A program made the position numbers and the translations under genes. From CAVVIG01 sp050249955 (lineage in GTDB: Bacteria; Acidobacteriota; Vicinamibacteria; Vicinamibacterales; CAVVIG01), in contig JBFWPN010000003.1 of assembly GCA_050249955.1 (NCBI GenBank), forward strand, positions 248,001 through 312,000: a stretch of DNA of 64,000 bases, given 5' to 3'. The notes below the pieces were generated by a model that was not told the origin of the DNA, ran no database searches, and saw only the letters and a list, made by a program, of their open reading frames with translations. Of this stretch, positions 28,016-35,057 are shown one piece after another (position 1 is the first letter of the stretch; each line of letters starts with the position of its first letter).

Positions 28016-28036
28016 GTGGTTCTGAATTGTAACCAC
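28016..28036. promoter_or_regulatory. Second inverted repeat overlapping the divergent promoter
   Basis: GTGGTT and AACCAC flank a 9-bp spacer that contains the candidate -10 box of the HxlR gene. It may be a second operator half-site pair. Confidence 0.35.
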
Positions 28037-28058
28037 CCCACACGCCGGAGGCAGATCG

Positions 28059-28451
28059 ATGAGAACAGCAGCCGTATCGCCGCGCATGCGCCTGGCGGGC
28101 TGGACCCTGACCGCGTTGTGCACCGCGGTGATGCTGGCGAGTGCGTCAGCCAAGCTCTTCGCGCCTCCCGAGGTGCTCGAGCCGGCCTCGCGCGTCTTCG
28201 GGTTCCCGATGCAGTCGCTGCAGTGGTTGGCAGCCCTCGAGGTGGGCTGTGCCCTCCTGTACGCCTGGCCGCGCACGGCGCTCCTGGGCGCCGTGGTGCT
28301 CACGGGCTATCTGGGAGGCGCCGTCGCGACACACGCGAGGCTGGGCGAGCCGGCCATGTTGTTCCCGGTGGCCCTCGGCGTGTGTGCGTGGATGGGGCTC
28401 TACCTGCGTGAACCACGCTTGCGCGCACTCGCACCGATCGTGCAGGCGTGA
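28059..28451 (+). CDS. DoxX-like membrane protein
   Basis: A 130-residue protein with four hydrophobic segments and the DoxX-like layout: WTLTALCTAVMLASASAKLFAPPEVLEPASRVFG, LQWLAALEVGCALLYAWP, ALLGAVVLTGYLGGAVATHARLGEP. Such small proteins are often next to HxlR regulators, as here. Their biochemical role is poorly defined. GGAGG (28047-28051) sits 7 nt before ATG 28059. Confidence 0.82.
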   Translation: MRTAAVSPRMRLAGWTLTALCTAVMLASASAKLFAPPEVLEPASRVFGFPMQSLQWLAALEVGCALLYAWPRTALLGAVVLTGYLGGAVATHARLGEPAMLFPVALGVCAWMGLYLREPRLRALAPIVQA

Positions 28452-28476
28452 CCGCCCTCGCAGGCGCAAGGGCGGT
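28451..28476. terminator. Bidirectional hairpin between doxX-like gene and peptide gene 1
   Basis: ACCGCCCT and AGGGCGGT form a perfect 8-bp stem with a 10-nt loop. It begins in the stop codon of the DoxX-like gene and lies 30 nt beyond the stop of the convergent peptide gene, so it can end both transcripts. Confidence 0.5.
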
Positions 28477-28506
28477 GACTGGCGTGTCCTTTCCAGGCTG
28501 TGCGGA

Positions 28507-28659
28507 TCAGCGGCTCCGTGAGCACCAGCACGTGCCGGCGCCGCCCTTCACCTTCGACCCGCGGTCGTCGGGGTTCAGGTCCTTCAGCGATTCCTTCCGG
28601 ATGGGCGGCTGTGGGACGCGGTTGGCGTCCTTCGACTTGCGCGTCTGCGTCTTCTTCAT
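28507..28659 (-). CDS. RiPP-like precursor peptide 1 (VKGG leader, TCWCSRSR tail)
   Basis: A 50-residue peptide gene. The leader is basic (MKKTQTRKSKDANRV), then PIRKESLKDLNP and a KVKGG boundary at residues 36-40. The last ten residues are AGTCWCSRSR. It shares this plan with two adjacent genes, so selection on the peptide is likely. GAGGG lies about 7 nt before the ATG. The leader resembles double-glycine leaders of lanthipeptide-type precursors, with LKDLNP in the place where class I leaders carry their dehydratase-recognition motif. That function is inferred from the divergent lanC-like gene; the peptide family itself is not one I recognise. Confidence 0.75.
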   Translation of the reverse strand: MKKTQTRKSKDANRVPQPPIRKESLKDLNPDDRGSKVKGGAGTCWCSRSR

Positions 28660-28715
28660 CGACACCCTCGTTGTTCGATCCTGAGTAAGGCGACCTCTGG
28701 TCGGTTATCGCGATG

Positions 28716-28740
28716 CCACGGGCACCGGCAGGTGCCGTGG
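28716..28740 (-). terminator. Hairpin after peptide gene 2
   Basis: CCACGGGCACC and GGTGCCGTGG pair with one bulged base around a GGCA loop, 5 nt past the stop of peptide gene 2. With no T-run it may stabilise or partly terminate the transcript before peptide gene 1. Confidence 0.4.
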
Positions 28741-28745
28741 CCCTT

Positions 28746-28892
28746 TCATCGGCTTCGTCCGCAGTGGGTGCCACCACCCTTCACCTTGTGCCCGGCGGCT
28801 GCCGGGTCGAGGTCCTTCAGGGTGCCCTTCTTCACGCGGGGCTGCGACGCCGTCTCCTGCTTCGTCGATATGCGCTGCGTCTTCTTCTTCAT
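28746..28892 (-). CDS. RiPP-like precursor peptide 2 (VKGG leader, GTHCGRSR tail)
   Basis: A 48-residue paralogue of the flanking peptides: MKKKTQRISTKQ start, VKKGTLKDLDP block (residues 20-30), KVKGG (36-40), and the tail GTHCGRSR with a single Cys44. It differs from its neighbours by losing the second Cys and the CSR repeat, so the tail is the variable part. GAGGTG lies about 10 nt before ATG 28892. It is 31 nt from peptide gene 3 and in the same direction, so the three are probably one transcript. Confidence 0.75.
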   Translation of the reverse strand: MKKKTQRISTKQETASQPRVKKGTLKDLDPAAAGHKVKGGGTHCGRSR

Positions 28893-28923
28893 CACATCGC
28901 ACCTCGTGGGGGGGAAACGCCGG

Positions 28924-29076
28924 CTACCGGCTGCGCGAACAGCCGCACGTGTAGGTCCCGCCACCCTTCACGTTCGGGAGCGCGCCAGTGGGGTTCAAGT
29001 CCTTGAGCGACTCCTTACGCACGGGTGGATGCGGAACCCGTTCGAGATCCTTCGTCTTGCGGTCGGTCTTCTTCAT
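28924..29076 (-). CDS. RiPP-like precursor peptide 3 (VKGG leader, TYTCGCSRSR tail)
   Basis: A 50-residue paralogue, the promoter-proximal gene of the three. It reads MKKTDRKTKDLERV, PVRKESLKDLNP (residues 18-29), NVKGG (35-39) and the tail GTYTCGCSRSR with Cys44 and Cys46 and Thr41, Thr43, Ser47, Ser49 as possible dehydration sites. GAGAGGA precedes ATG 29076. It is divergent from the lanC-like gene with 169 bp between. Alternative reading: short basic peptides of another role, since no dehydratase gene is nearby. Confidence 0.75.
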   Translation of the reverse strand: MKKTDRKTKDLERVPHPPVRKESLKDLNPTGALPNVKGGGTYTCGCSRSR

Positions 29077-29164
29077 GATCCGGTCCTCTCGCGCAGGCCA
29101 TGCCCGCTGGACGCGGGCGACGTCGAGTGGACGGCAGCGGGGGGAACAGCCGTCGAACGGCAGC

Positions 29165-29170
29165 ATCATA
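29165..29170 (-). promoter_or_regulatory. Candidate -10 box (TATGAT) for the peptide genes
   Basis: TATGAT on the minus strand lies about 90 nt upstream of peptide gene 3. The leader between also holds GCCCGC-TGGAC-GCGGGC (29102-29118). No convincing -35 was found, and none for the lanC-like gene either. Confidence 0.3.
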
Positions 29171-29245
29171 GCGCAGGGCTGGCCACTCGCCTCATCCGTT
29201 CGCTGCATTGCACCACAAGCTGTTCTATCCTCACGTTCGCCCCCC

Positions 29246-30292
29246 ATGCCACACAACGCCTCGGCCGCGGAGCGGTCAATCCGGGAGTACCTGGAGTCGT
29301 ACCTCTACACTGTGGCAAGGATAAGGGACCTCGACACACTGCGCGAGCGGCTCTCACCCTCTGCTTCCCTCGGCGAGGGGATGGCAGGCACCGCATACGC
29401 GCTATGGCGGCTGGGTGAACCCCGGCTCGCCAGGCGCTGGGCCGACGCGGCCCGACAGGACAGCGGCCGTAGAGCCTTTCACACCCGCCTGGCGCCAGCC
29501 ACACGGCGAACGTCCACGATGTTCGGCCAGGCAGGCGTGCGCTGGGTGGCTGCCATGGTCGGTGGCGCGCCGCACACCCGTGCCTATGCAGACAGCCTCG
29601 GCGACGGTTGCACACGCCTGGAATTCGCCAGCGGCACCGCCGGCCAGCTGCTCACTGGCCTGCTGCTCGTGCGCGAGCGGCCGGACCAGGCGATCCGCCG
29701 CCTGCTCGCCCGCAACGCCGATCGGCTCGATCGTGCGCTTCGCCGCCGCTCTCGCACCCCATGGACGCCACGCGACGCCACCGGTTTCGCGCACGGGTGG
29801 CCCGGCGTGCTCTTCGCCCTGCTCGCCTGGCACCGTGCCGCCGGGTCGTCACCGTCTCCCGACAGCATCGATGCGCTGAGTCGTCTTGCACGACTGTGGA
29901 GTCCGTACACGATCGAAACGCCGGCGCTGCGAGCGTCCTGGTGCAACGGCGCTGCGGGCGCCACGCTCCTGTGGGTGGCCGCCTTCGAGTCCATGGGCGA
30001 CCCGGTCTTCCTGCGCCTGGCCCGTCGAACGGCCCGGGCAGCGGTCGCGGCCAGCGGCCACGCATCGACGCTGTGCTGCGGCGACACCGGCGTCGCCTTC
30101 GCGCTCCTGGCGATGGCCCGCGTCGACCCCGGCGCCGCCTGGCGCGACCCCGCGTCCGCACTCTGCGCCCGCGCCATCGGACAGGCAGTCATGCCGCACC
30201 CATTCGGGCTGTTCCACGGTCACGCCGGGCTCGCCTGCCTCGCACACGACTGCCTCGCCGGGGCGGGAGGTTTCCCCGCACTGGAGCGCTGA
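29246..30292 (+). CDS. LanC-like lanthionine cyclase with a CCG zinc motif
   Basis: A 348-residue protein with the seven GxxG-type repeats of the LanC alpha,alpha-toroid: GEGMAGTAYAL, FGQAGVRWVA, ASGTAGQLLTG, FAHGWPGVLFALL (179-192), WCNGAAGATLL (232-242), LCCGDTGVAFALL (276-288) and LFHGHAGLACL (322-332). Cys233, Cys277 and Cys278 are the expected zinc ligands; the third is normally His in LanC (LCHG). A Cys-Cys-Gly site is known in a clade of LanM synthetases with relaxed substrate range. His183 lies where NisC has its catalytic His. LanC adds Cys thiols to dehydrated Ser/Thr. Here the gene stands alone, divergent from three short Cys-containing peptides, without a LanB or LanM dehydratase. 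Confidence 0.88.
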   Translation: MPHNASAAERSIREYLESYLYTVARIRDLDTLRERLSPSASLGEGMAGTAYALWRLGEPRLARRWADAARQDSGRRAFHTRLAPATRRTSTMFGQAGVRWVAAMVGGAPHTRAYADSLGDGCTRLEFASGTAGQLLTGLLLVRERPDQAIRRLLARNADRLDRALRRRSRTPWTPRDATGFAHGWPGVLFALLAWHRAAGSSPSPDSIDALSRLARLWSPYTIETPALRASWCNGAAGATLLWVAAFESMGDPVFLRLARRTARAAVAASGHASTLCCGDTGVAFALLAMARVDPGAAWRDPASALCARAIGQAVMPHPFGLFHGHAGLACLAHDCLAGAGGFPALER

Positions 30293-30327
30293 CGACGCCG
30301 GCGGCCGGCTGGGCGCGGAGCGTGTAG

Positions 30328-30333
30328 TACAAT
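30328..30333 (+). promoter_or_regulatory. Candidate -10 box (TACAAT) for the 28-residue membrane peptide
   Basis: TACAATCGC lies 86 nt before ATG 30419, in the gap after the lanC-like gene. Confidence 0.35.
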
Positions 30334-30418
30334 CGCGCGACCACTTGGACGGCTGCCTCCCCGCCTGGACGCGCCCTCCGCGAGTTCGACTGCACGTTCA
30401 TTCACGAAGACCACGCAC

Positions 30419-30505
30419 ATGGACGAAACCTTCGGCCTTTTCTGGATTCACATCGGCTTCGCCGCCATCGTCGCCATGATCATGGCGCTGTTCCTGTTCA
30501 TCTGA
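30419..30505 (+). CDS. Putative 28-residue single-span membrane peptide
   Basis: An ORF of 28 codons, MDETFGLFWIHIGFAAIVAM then IMALFLFI, almost entirely hydrophobic after an acidic start: one membrane span. It has its own candidate -10 box upstream and a perfect hairpin downstream, as expected for a small transcription unit. No strong Shine-Dalgarno is seen. It sits in the 400-bp gap between the lanC-like gene and the amine oxidase, which otherwise shows no gene. Function unknown. Confidence 0.4.
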   Translation: MDETFGLFWIHIGFAAIVAMIMALFLFI

Positions 30506-30532
30506 GTGCGAGTCACGCACCAGCGTGACGCC

Positions 30533-30563
30533 GGCACGGGCCTCACACCGGAGCGCCCGTGCC
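30533..30563 (+). terminator. Hairpin after the membrane peptide
   Basis: GGCACGGGC and GCCCGTGCC form a perfect 9-bp stem with a 13-nt loop, 28 nt after the stop codon. No T-run. Confidence 0.45.
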
Positions 30564-30692
30564 CCCGGGTATCCTCCGCTTTCCAGACCCGCCCTTCCCT
30601 GCACTAATCCTCAGTACCGTCGAGCTTCGCGCTGGCGACGCCTGTAGTACTGTCGCTCGGCGGCGTTCCCCGGCGCCGCAGCGAGGATCCCT

Positions 30693-32321
30693 GTGAGCCG
30701 CACATCGCCGTTCGCCGACCTGCTCCGCGCCCTGCGCCTGGCAACCAGCTTCGAACAGCACGGCATTCCCACCCGCGAGGGGCTCGATCGGGCGGCCGAA
30801 GCGCAGCGCCGACGCCGTGACACCGGCCCCACGCGCCGCGAGGTCCTCAAGGGCCTGGGCGCCACGGCGGCCGCTGCGTCCTTCGGCACCCGCGTGTCCG
30901 CCAGACCGAACCGTCCCCGGGCGTCGGTCGGAATTGTCGGTGCCGGCCTGGCGGGGCTCTGTGCGGCCGACACCCTCGCGGGCACCGGTTTGACGACGAC
31001 GGTGTACGAGGGGCGCGACCGCATCGGCGGACGCATGTGGTCGATGGGCGGCAGCTTCCCGGGTCCCGTGACGTTCCCGGGGCAGGTGGTGGAACGTGGC
31101 GGTGAACTGATCGACACCACCCACATCACCATGAAGGGGCTCGCGAAGCAGTTCGGCCTGGCGCTGGAAGACGTGACGAAGGAATGGCTGCCGGGCGAGG
31201 TGACCTACTTCTACGGCGGGCGGCACGTCAGCGAGGCCGAGGTCGTGGACGACTTCCGCGCACTGGTCGATGCGCTGAGGCCCACCCTCGCCTCGCTCGG
31301 CAACCACATCGCCTACGACCGCTACAGCCCCTTCGACCTGGCGATGGATCAGAAGAGCCTGGCGCAGGTGCTCCAGGAGGCCGGCGCCAGCGCGCTGCTC
31401 ACGGGCGTGATCGACACCGCCTACACCATCGAGTACGGGCGCGAGATCGACCGACAGAGCTGCCTGGCCATGCTGTTCTTCATCCACATGGACAAGCGCG
31501 GCCGGTTCCAGCCGTTCGGCGTCTTCAGCGACGAGCGCTACCACGTGCTGGGAGGGAACGAGCAGATCGCCCGCGGCCTGGCATCACGGCTCGAGCAGCC
31601 GGCGGAGTTGGGCATGCGCCTCGTGGACGTGCGCAAGCTCTCGGATGGACGCATCCAGCTCACGTTCGACCGTGCCGGACGGACCATGGTGGCCGTGCAC
31701 GACGCCGTCGTGCTGACGCTGCCCTACTCGACGCTCCGCCTGGTGCACCTGCACCCGAGCCTCGGCGTCCCCGCGTGGCAGCAGCAGATCATCCAGTCGT
31801 TCGACTACGGCCGGAACACGAAACTGAACGTCGGCTTCACGAGCCGCATCTGGGGCGAGTACGGCAGCGAGGGCGCGAGCTACTCCGACCTGCCGAACCA
31901 CCAGTCGACCTGGGAACCGAATCCTGCGAACGCCAGCTCCGGGAATGCGGTGCTGCTCGACTACTCCGGTGGACAACGTGCGGAGCGGCTCAACCCGTCG
32001 CGTGTGCAGGCCGACGCACAGGCATGGCTGGCGGACGTCGACAGGATGTGGCCCGGCGCGGCAGCGGCGGCCCGGCGCACCACGAACAACCGGCTGCTCG
32101 CGCACATGCAGCACTGGCCGAGCGACCCGTTCAGCCTCGGTTCCTACACGTCGAACCCTCCGGGCTACTTCACGCAGTGGGAGGGGCGGGTCGGCCTGCC
32201 GGTCGGCAACCTCTTCTTCGCCGGCGAGCACACCGACTCGTTCTACGAGTGGCAGGGCTTCATGGAGGGTGCGTGCAACTCCGGCATCCGCGCGGCAGGT
32301 GAACTGCTCGACACCGTGTAG
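30693..32321 (+). CDS. Tat-exported flavin monoamine oxidase family protein
   Basis: A 542-residue FAD-dependent amine oxidase. A Tat signal is visible at TRREVLKGLGATAAAASFG (residues about 47-65). The dinucleotide-binding site follows (VGIVGAGLAGLCAADTL), then EGRDRIGGRMWS, and the C-terminal FAD contact FFAGEHTDSFYEWQGFMEGA. It would act in the periplasm on an amine or amino acid substrate that cannot be predicted. It begins with GTG at 30693. It is co-directional with the lanC-like gene but 400 bp away, so a link to peptide processing is only a possibility. Confidence 0.9.
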   Translation: MSRTSPFADLLRALRLATSFEQHGIPTREGLDRAAEAQRRRRDTGPTRREVLKGLGATAAAASFGTRVSARPNRPRASVGIVGAGLAGLCAADTLAGTGLTTTVYEGRDRIGGRMWSMGGSFPGPVTFPGQVVERGGELIDTTHITMKGLAKQFGLALEDVTKEWLPGEVTYFYGGRHVSEAEVVDDFRALVDALRPTLASLGNHIAYDRYSPFDLAMDQKSLAQVLQEAGASALLTGVIDTAYTIEYGREIDRQSCLAMLFFIHMDKRGRFQPFGVFSDERYHVLGGNEQIARGLASRLEQPAELGMRLVDVRKLSDGRIQLTFDRAGRTMVAVHDAVVLTLPYSTLRLVHLHPSLGVPAWQQQIIQSFDYGRNTKLNVGFTSRIWGEYGSEGASYSDLPNHQSTWEPNPANASSGNAVLLDYSGGQRAERLNPSRVQADAQAWLADVDRMWPGAAAAARRTTNNRLLAHMQHWPSDPFSLGSYTSNPPGYFTQWEGRVGLPVGNLFFAGEHTDSFYEWQGFMEGACNSGIRAAGELLDTV

Positions 32322-32338
32322 CGCGCAGGCCGTCGCCG

Positions 32339-33166
32339 CTACTGGCGCGTGGCGGTCCAGGCCGAGTTCCGTCCGTCGCGCGACACCGTGCCGGTGATGC
32401 GGTCGCCCTCGACGCGCCCCGAGTAGCGTGCGGTTCCCACGCTGAACGTGAAGGCGTCGCCCCGCAGTGTGCCGTCCACCAGCGGCGCGTTCCCCATCGT
32501 GCCGGAGACCTTCTGGAACTGTTGCATGAGGGCCAGTTCCTCCGTGCCGACGCGCCATGTCCCCTGCACCTTCGCGGGGACGATCCACAGCAGGGCCGTG
32601 CACCACCGGTCGCAGTTCGGGATGACCTCCCTCTGGTCGGGCTCCCAATCCTCCATCGTGAACGTGTTGGACACCACGCGGGTGCCCGGCTTCAGGTCGA
32701 GCAGGGTCGGCCGCAGTTTCATGTTGATGGACGGCAGCAGGAACATCGTGATGACCGTGGCCTTCGACAGGTCGGCCTGGAACAGGTCCCCCTGCTCGAA
32801 GCTGGCCAACCCCTCGACCCCCACGGACTGCGCATTCGCCCTCGAGAGCGCCACCATGTCCGGGTTGAACTCGATGCCGCGCGCGCGCACGCCGCGCTTC
32901 GCGGCCGTGATCACGGTCACGCCGTCGCCCGACCCGAGGTCGATCAGGGAGTCGCGCGGAGTGACCTGCGCCATGTCGAGCATCTTGTCGACCAGGGCCT
33001 GCGGTGTCGGCACCCAGACGACGTCCTTGCCCGACTGCCCGACGCGCGGCTCGAACTGGCCCGTTTGCGCCTGTGCCTCGCGAACCTGACGGTGCGCGGT
33101 GGGCCATCCCGTCAGGGTGAGGACGGCGATGGCGATGACGGGAACCGAGACGAACAGCCCTCTCAC
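32339..33166 (-). CDS. Signal-bearing class I SAM methyltransferase-like protein
   Basis: A 275-residue protein. Residues 1-35 look like a signal or anchor (RGLFVSVPVIAIAVLTLTG, AQAQ). The methyltransferase core has LIDLGSGDGVTVITAAKRG and ARGIEFNPDMVALSRANA, and TMFLLPSINMKLRPTLLDLKPG. The last ~95 residues form a small beta-rich region (GTLRGDAFTFSVGTARYSGRVEGDRITGTV). GGAGAG about 8 nt before GTG 33166 fixes the start. An exported methyltransferase is odd because SAM is cytoplasmic; the N-terminus may be an anchor instead. Confidence 0.8.
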   Translation of the reverse strand: MRGLFVSVPVIAIAVLTLTGWPTAHRQVREAQAQTGQFEPRVGQSGKDVVWVPTPQALVDKMLDMAQVTPRDSLIDLGSGDGVTVITAAKRGVRARGIEFNPDMVALSRANAQSVGVEGLASFEQGDLFQADLSKATVITMFLLPSINMKLRPTLLDLKPGTRVVSNTFTMEDWEPDQREVIPNCDRWCTALLWIVPAKVQGTWRVGTEELALMQQFQKVSGTMGNAPLVDGTLRGDAFTFSVGTARYSGRVEGDRITGTVSRDGRNSAWTATRQ

Positions 33167-33338
33167 GTTCCACTCTCCTCTCGACCGGCGACACGACGCC
33201 GCGTGTCCCCCGGCAGGCAGACGACGGGCAGCAGGGGCCCGTCTCCCAGGCGCGTGCGAAGATACTCCCAAGTCGGGCGGTCCGCAATGGAATCCGCATC
33301 CCTGCGTGCCCAGCCCGCCTGCGTCAGGAGTGTCTCCG

Positions 33339-33803
33339 ATGAGGTCCCGTACCGGCTCTATCCTGCTGGGTCTGTTCGCGCTGGTCGTTGCCGCGGCCGC
33401 TCTGCGCTCGATCGCACCCTGGCTCCAGCTGCGCGCGCGCTACCCAGGCTCATCGAGGGAAACGGATCGGTTCGGGACCGGAACGGTGGAAGTACGGACG
33501 GGAGGGCGCCTCGGCACGGCGGTGTTCCGCGACACGGTGGCCATCGACTTCGGGCCTGCCGGAGTGGCGCTCGCCCTGCGCGGGCCCATGGGGCTGCTGC
33601 TCGAGCCCCTCGCCATACCGGCCCAGGCAGTGGGCTCCTGTGAGCGGCGGAGGCTCTCCGGCGCGTGGACCGGGATCGAGCTCTGGCTGCCGGCTGCCGG
33701 CGCGGGCGTTGGCTTCCCGCGCGAGGACGAAGACCGCATCCTGGCCTGGTGCGCATCACACGGGATCGTCGTCACTGCGCCTTCCACCCGGCAGGTGCAA
33801 TGA
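33339..33803 (+). CDS. Membrane-anchored hypothetical protein
   Basis: A 154-residue protein with one N-terminal membrane segment (SILLGLFALVVAAAALRSI) followed by a soluble region (VAIDFGPAGVALALRGPMG, LLEPLAIPAQAVGSCERRR) that resembles a small PH-like beta fold. AGGAG lies 8 nt before ATG 33339. No family recognised. Confidence 0.6.
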   Translation: MRSRTGSILLGLFALVVAAAALRSIAPWLQLRARYPGSSRETDRFGTGTVEVRTGGRLGTAVFRDTVAIDFGPAGVALALRGPMGLLLEPLAIPAQAVGSCERRRLSGAWTGIELWLPAAGAGVGFPREDEDRILAWCASHGIVVTAPSTRQVQ

Positions 33804-33852
33804 CCGGATCCCGGGCGGAAGGCTGACGCGTCAGGCGTCGTCGAACACGGGG

Positions 33853-34452
33853 TTACCGGCGGAAACCGAACGTGATGCCGGCGGTCAGGCGCCAGTAGTC
33901 GGGCACGAGGTCGCTCCCGAACATGTAGCGGAAGTCGCCGCGAAAGGCGGTGTTGGCCAGGAACGCCCGCTCGACACCGCCGCCGATGTTCGCGATGAAC
34001 GCCGTGGACGACGTGTCCAGGTTCTGCAGGATCGGATCGTTCACGTTCACATCGACGCTCGAGTGCCCGAAGCCGATGCCCGCCACGCCGTACGGCACCC
34101 AGTCGCGCCCCGCGAAGTGGTACAGCACGTTGCCGGTGAGGCTCCAGACGCTCGAGTCGACCTCCACGAGCCCGCTGTTCTCGCTCGACGGAAGGAAGCT
34201 CAGTTCACCCTCGAACGACACGCGGGGATCCCAGACGTAGCCGGCGGCCACGCCGACCGCACCGGTGCCGTTGTCGAGGTCGCCGCTGAACCCGAACCCG
34301 ACGAACGGCGTGGCGGTCCAGTGGCCGGGGGAGATCGTGGTGGTGGTCTGGCCGGCCGCCTGGGCCGACGCCGTGCCGGTGAGGGCGACGCTCGCCAGGG
34401 CGAGGGCGCCGATGGTGCGAAGGACGAAACCGATCCGGTCGTGGTAGCTCAC
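33853..34452 (-). CDS. Outer membrane beta-barrel protein (OmpW/porin-like)
   Basis: A 199-residue protein with a signal peptide (IGALALASVALTGTASAQA) and alternating beta-strand pattern: HWTATPFVGFGFSGDLD, VAAGYVWDPRVSFEGELSFLP, VYHFAGR-like NVLYHFAGRDWVPYGVAGIGFGH, RGDFRYMFG, and C-terminal TAGITFGFRR ending in an aromatic/Arg. This fits an 8-stranded outer membrane barrel. GGAGG and 6 nt precede GTG 34452. Role unknown. Confidence 0.8.
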   Translation of the reverse strand: MSYHDRIGFVLRTIGALALASVALTGTASAQAAGQTTTTISPGHWTATPFVGFGFSGDLDNGTGAVGVAAGYVWDPRVSFEGELSFLPSSENSGLVEVDSSVWSLTGNVLYHFAGRDWVPYGVAGIGFGHSSVDVNVNDPILQNLDTSSTAFIANIGGGVERAFLANTAFRGDFRYMFGSDLVPDYWRLTAGITFGFRR

Positions 34453-34552
34453 GTAGTGCCTCCGTTCGCGCGACATGCGCGGTCGAAGACACGCTGTGCA
34501 AGCCGTGCGCCCGGCAGGCGCGGCTCGTCAGCCGGCAGCCAGCAGGCGGGCG

Positions 34553-34939
34553 TCAGCCCGCAACGGGCTGGGCCGCGAGCCAGCCGACCGCGTCGGCCTC
34601 GTCGGTAAAGATGCAGGCCCCCTCGTGACCGGTCGCGCCGCCATACTGCGCGTAACGCCGCGCCACGTCCACGGCCGACGAGGGGTCGATCAGGATCGCG
34701 ACCGGGCCACGGGCACCATGCACGGCCACCTGCTGCTGGCCGCGCTTCACCAGCCAGAGCAGGTCGGGCTCGGACGGCACCCACGCGCTTCCGCGCAGGT
34801 CGTACAGGGTTCCATAGCGCCAGAGGTGCTGCGCGACCTGTCGGTCGCCGGCGACGGCGATCTCCTCGACACTCCAGGGATCGCTCACCGCCACAGTGAG
34901 GCGGCGCTGCGCATCATCACGAGTGATGGCAATCGGCAC
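34553..34939 (-). CDS. STAS/SpoIIAA-like hypothetical protein
   Basis: A 128-residue soluble protein with ITRDDAQRRLTVAVSDPWSVEEI, TLYDLRGSAWVP and VAILIDPSSAVDVARRYAQYG. The alternating strands and helices and the 'YDLRG' centre resemble STAS/SpoIIAA-like proteins, usually of unknown role. It is an isolated gene with no clear operon. Confidence 0.6.
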   Translation of the reverse strand: MPIAITRDDAQRRLTVAVSDPWSVEEIAVAGDRQVAQHLWRYGTLYDLRGSAWVPSEPDLLWLVKRGQQQVAVHGARGPVAILIDPSSAVDVARRYAQYGGATGHEGACIFTDEADAVGWLAAQPVAG

Positions 34940-35057
34940 GGTTCAACTCCGTTGAGGGTGGTGCGGGGGAGGCACCGCTCATCATTACACTCCCAAGCCG
35001 CGGCGGAGTCCAGCCGGGTGCGCACCGGAGATGCGGCAGACCTGCGCAGTCGCGACC

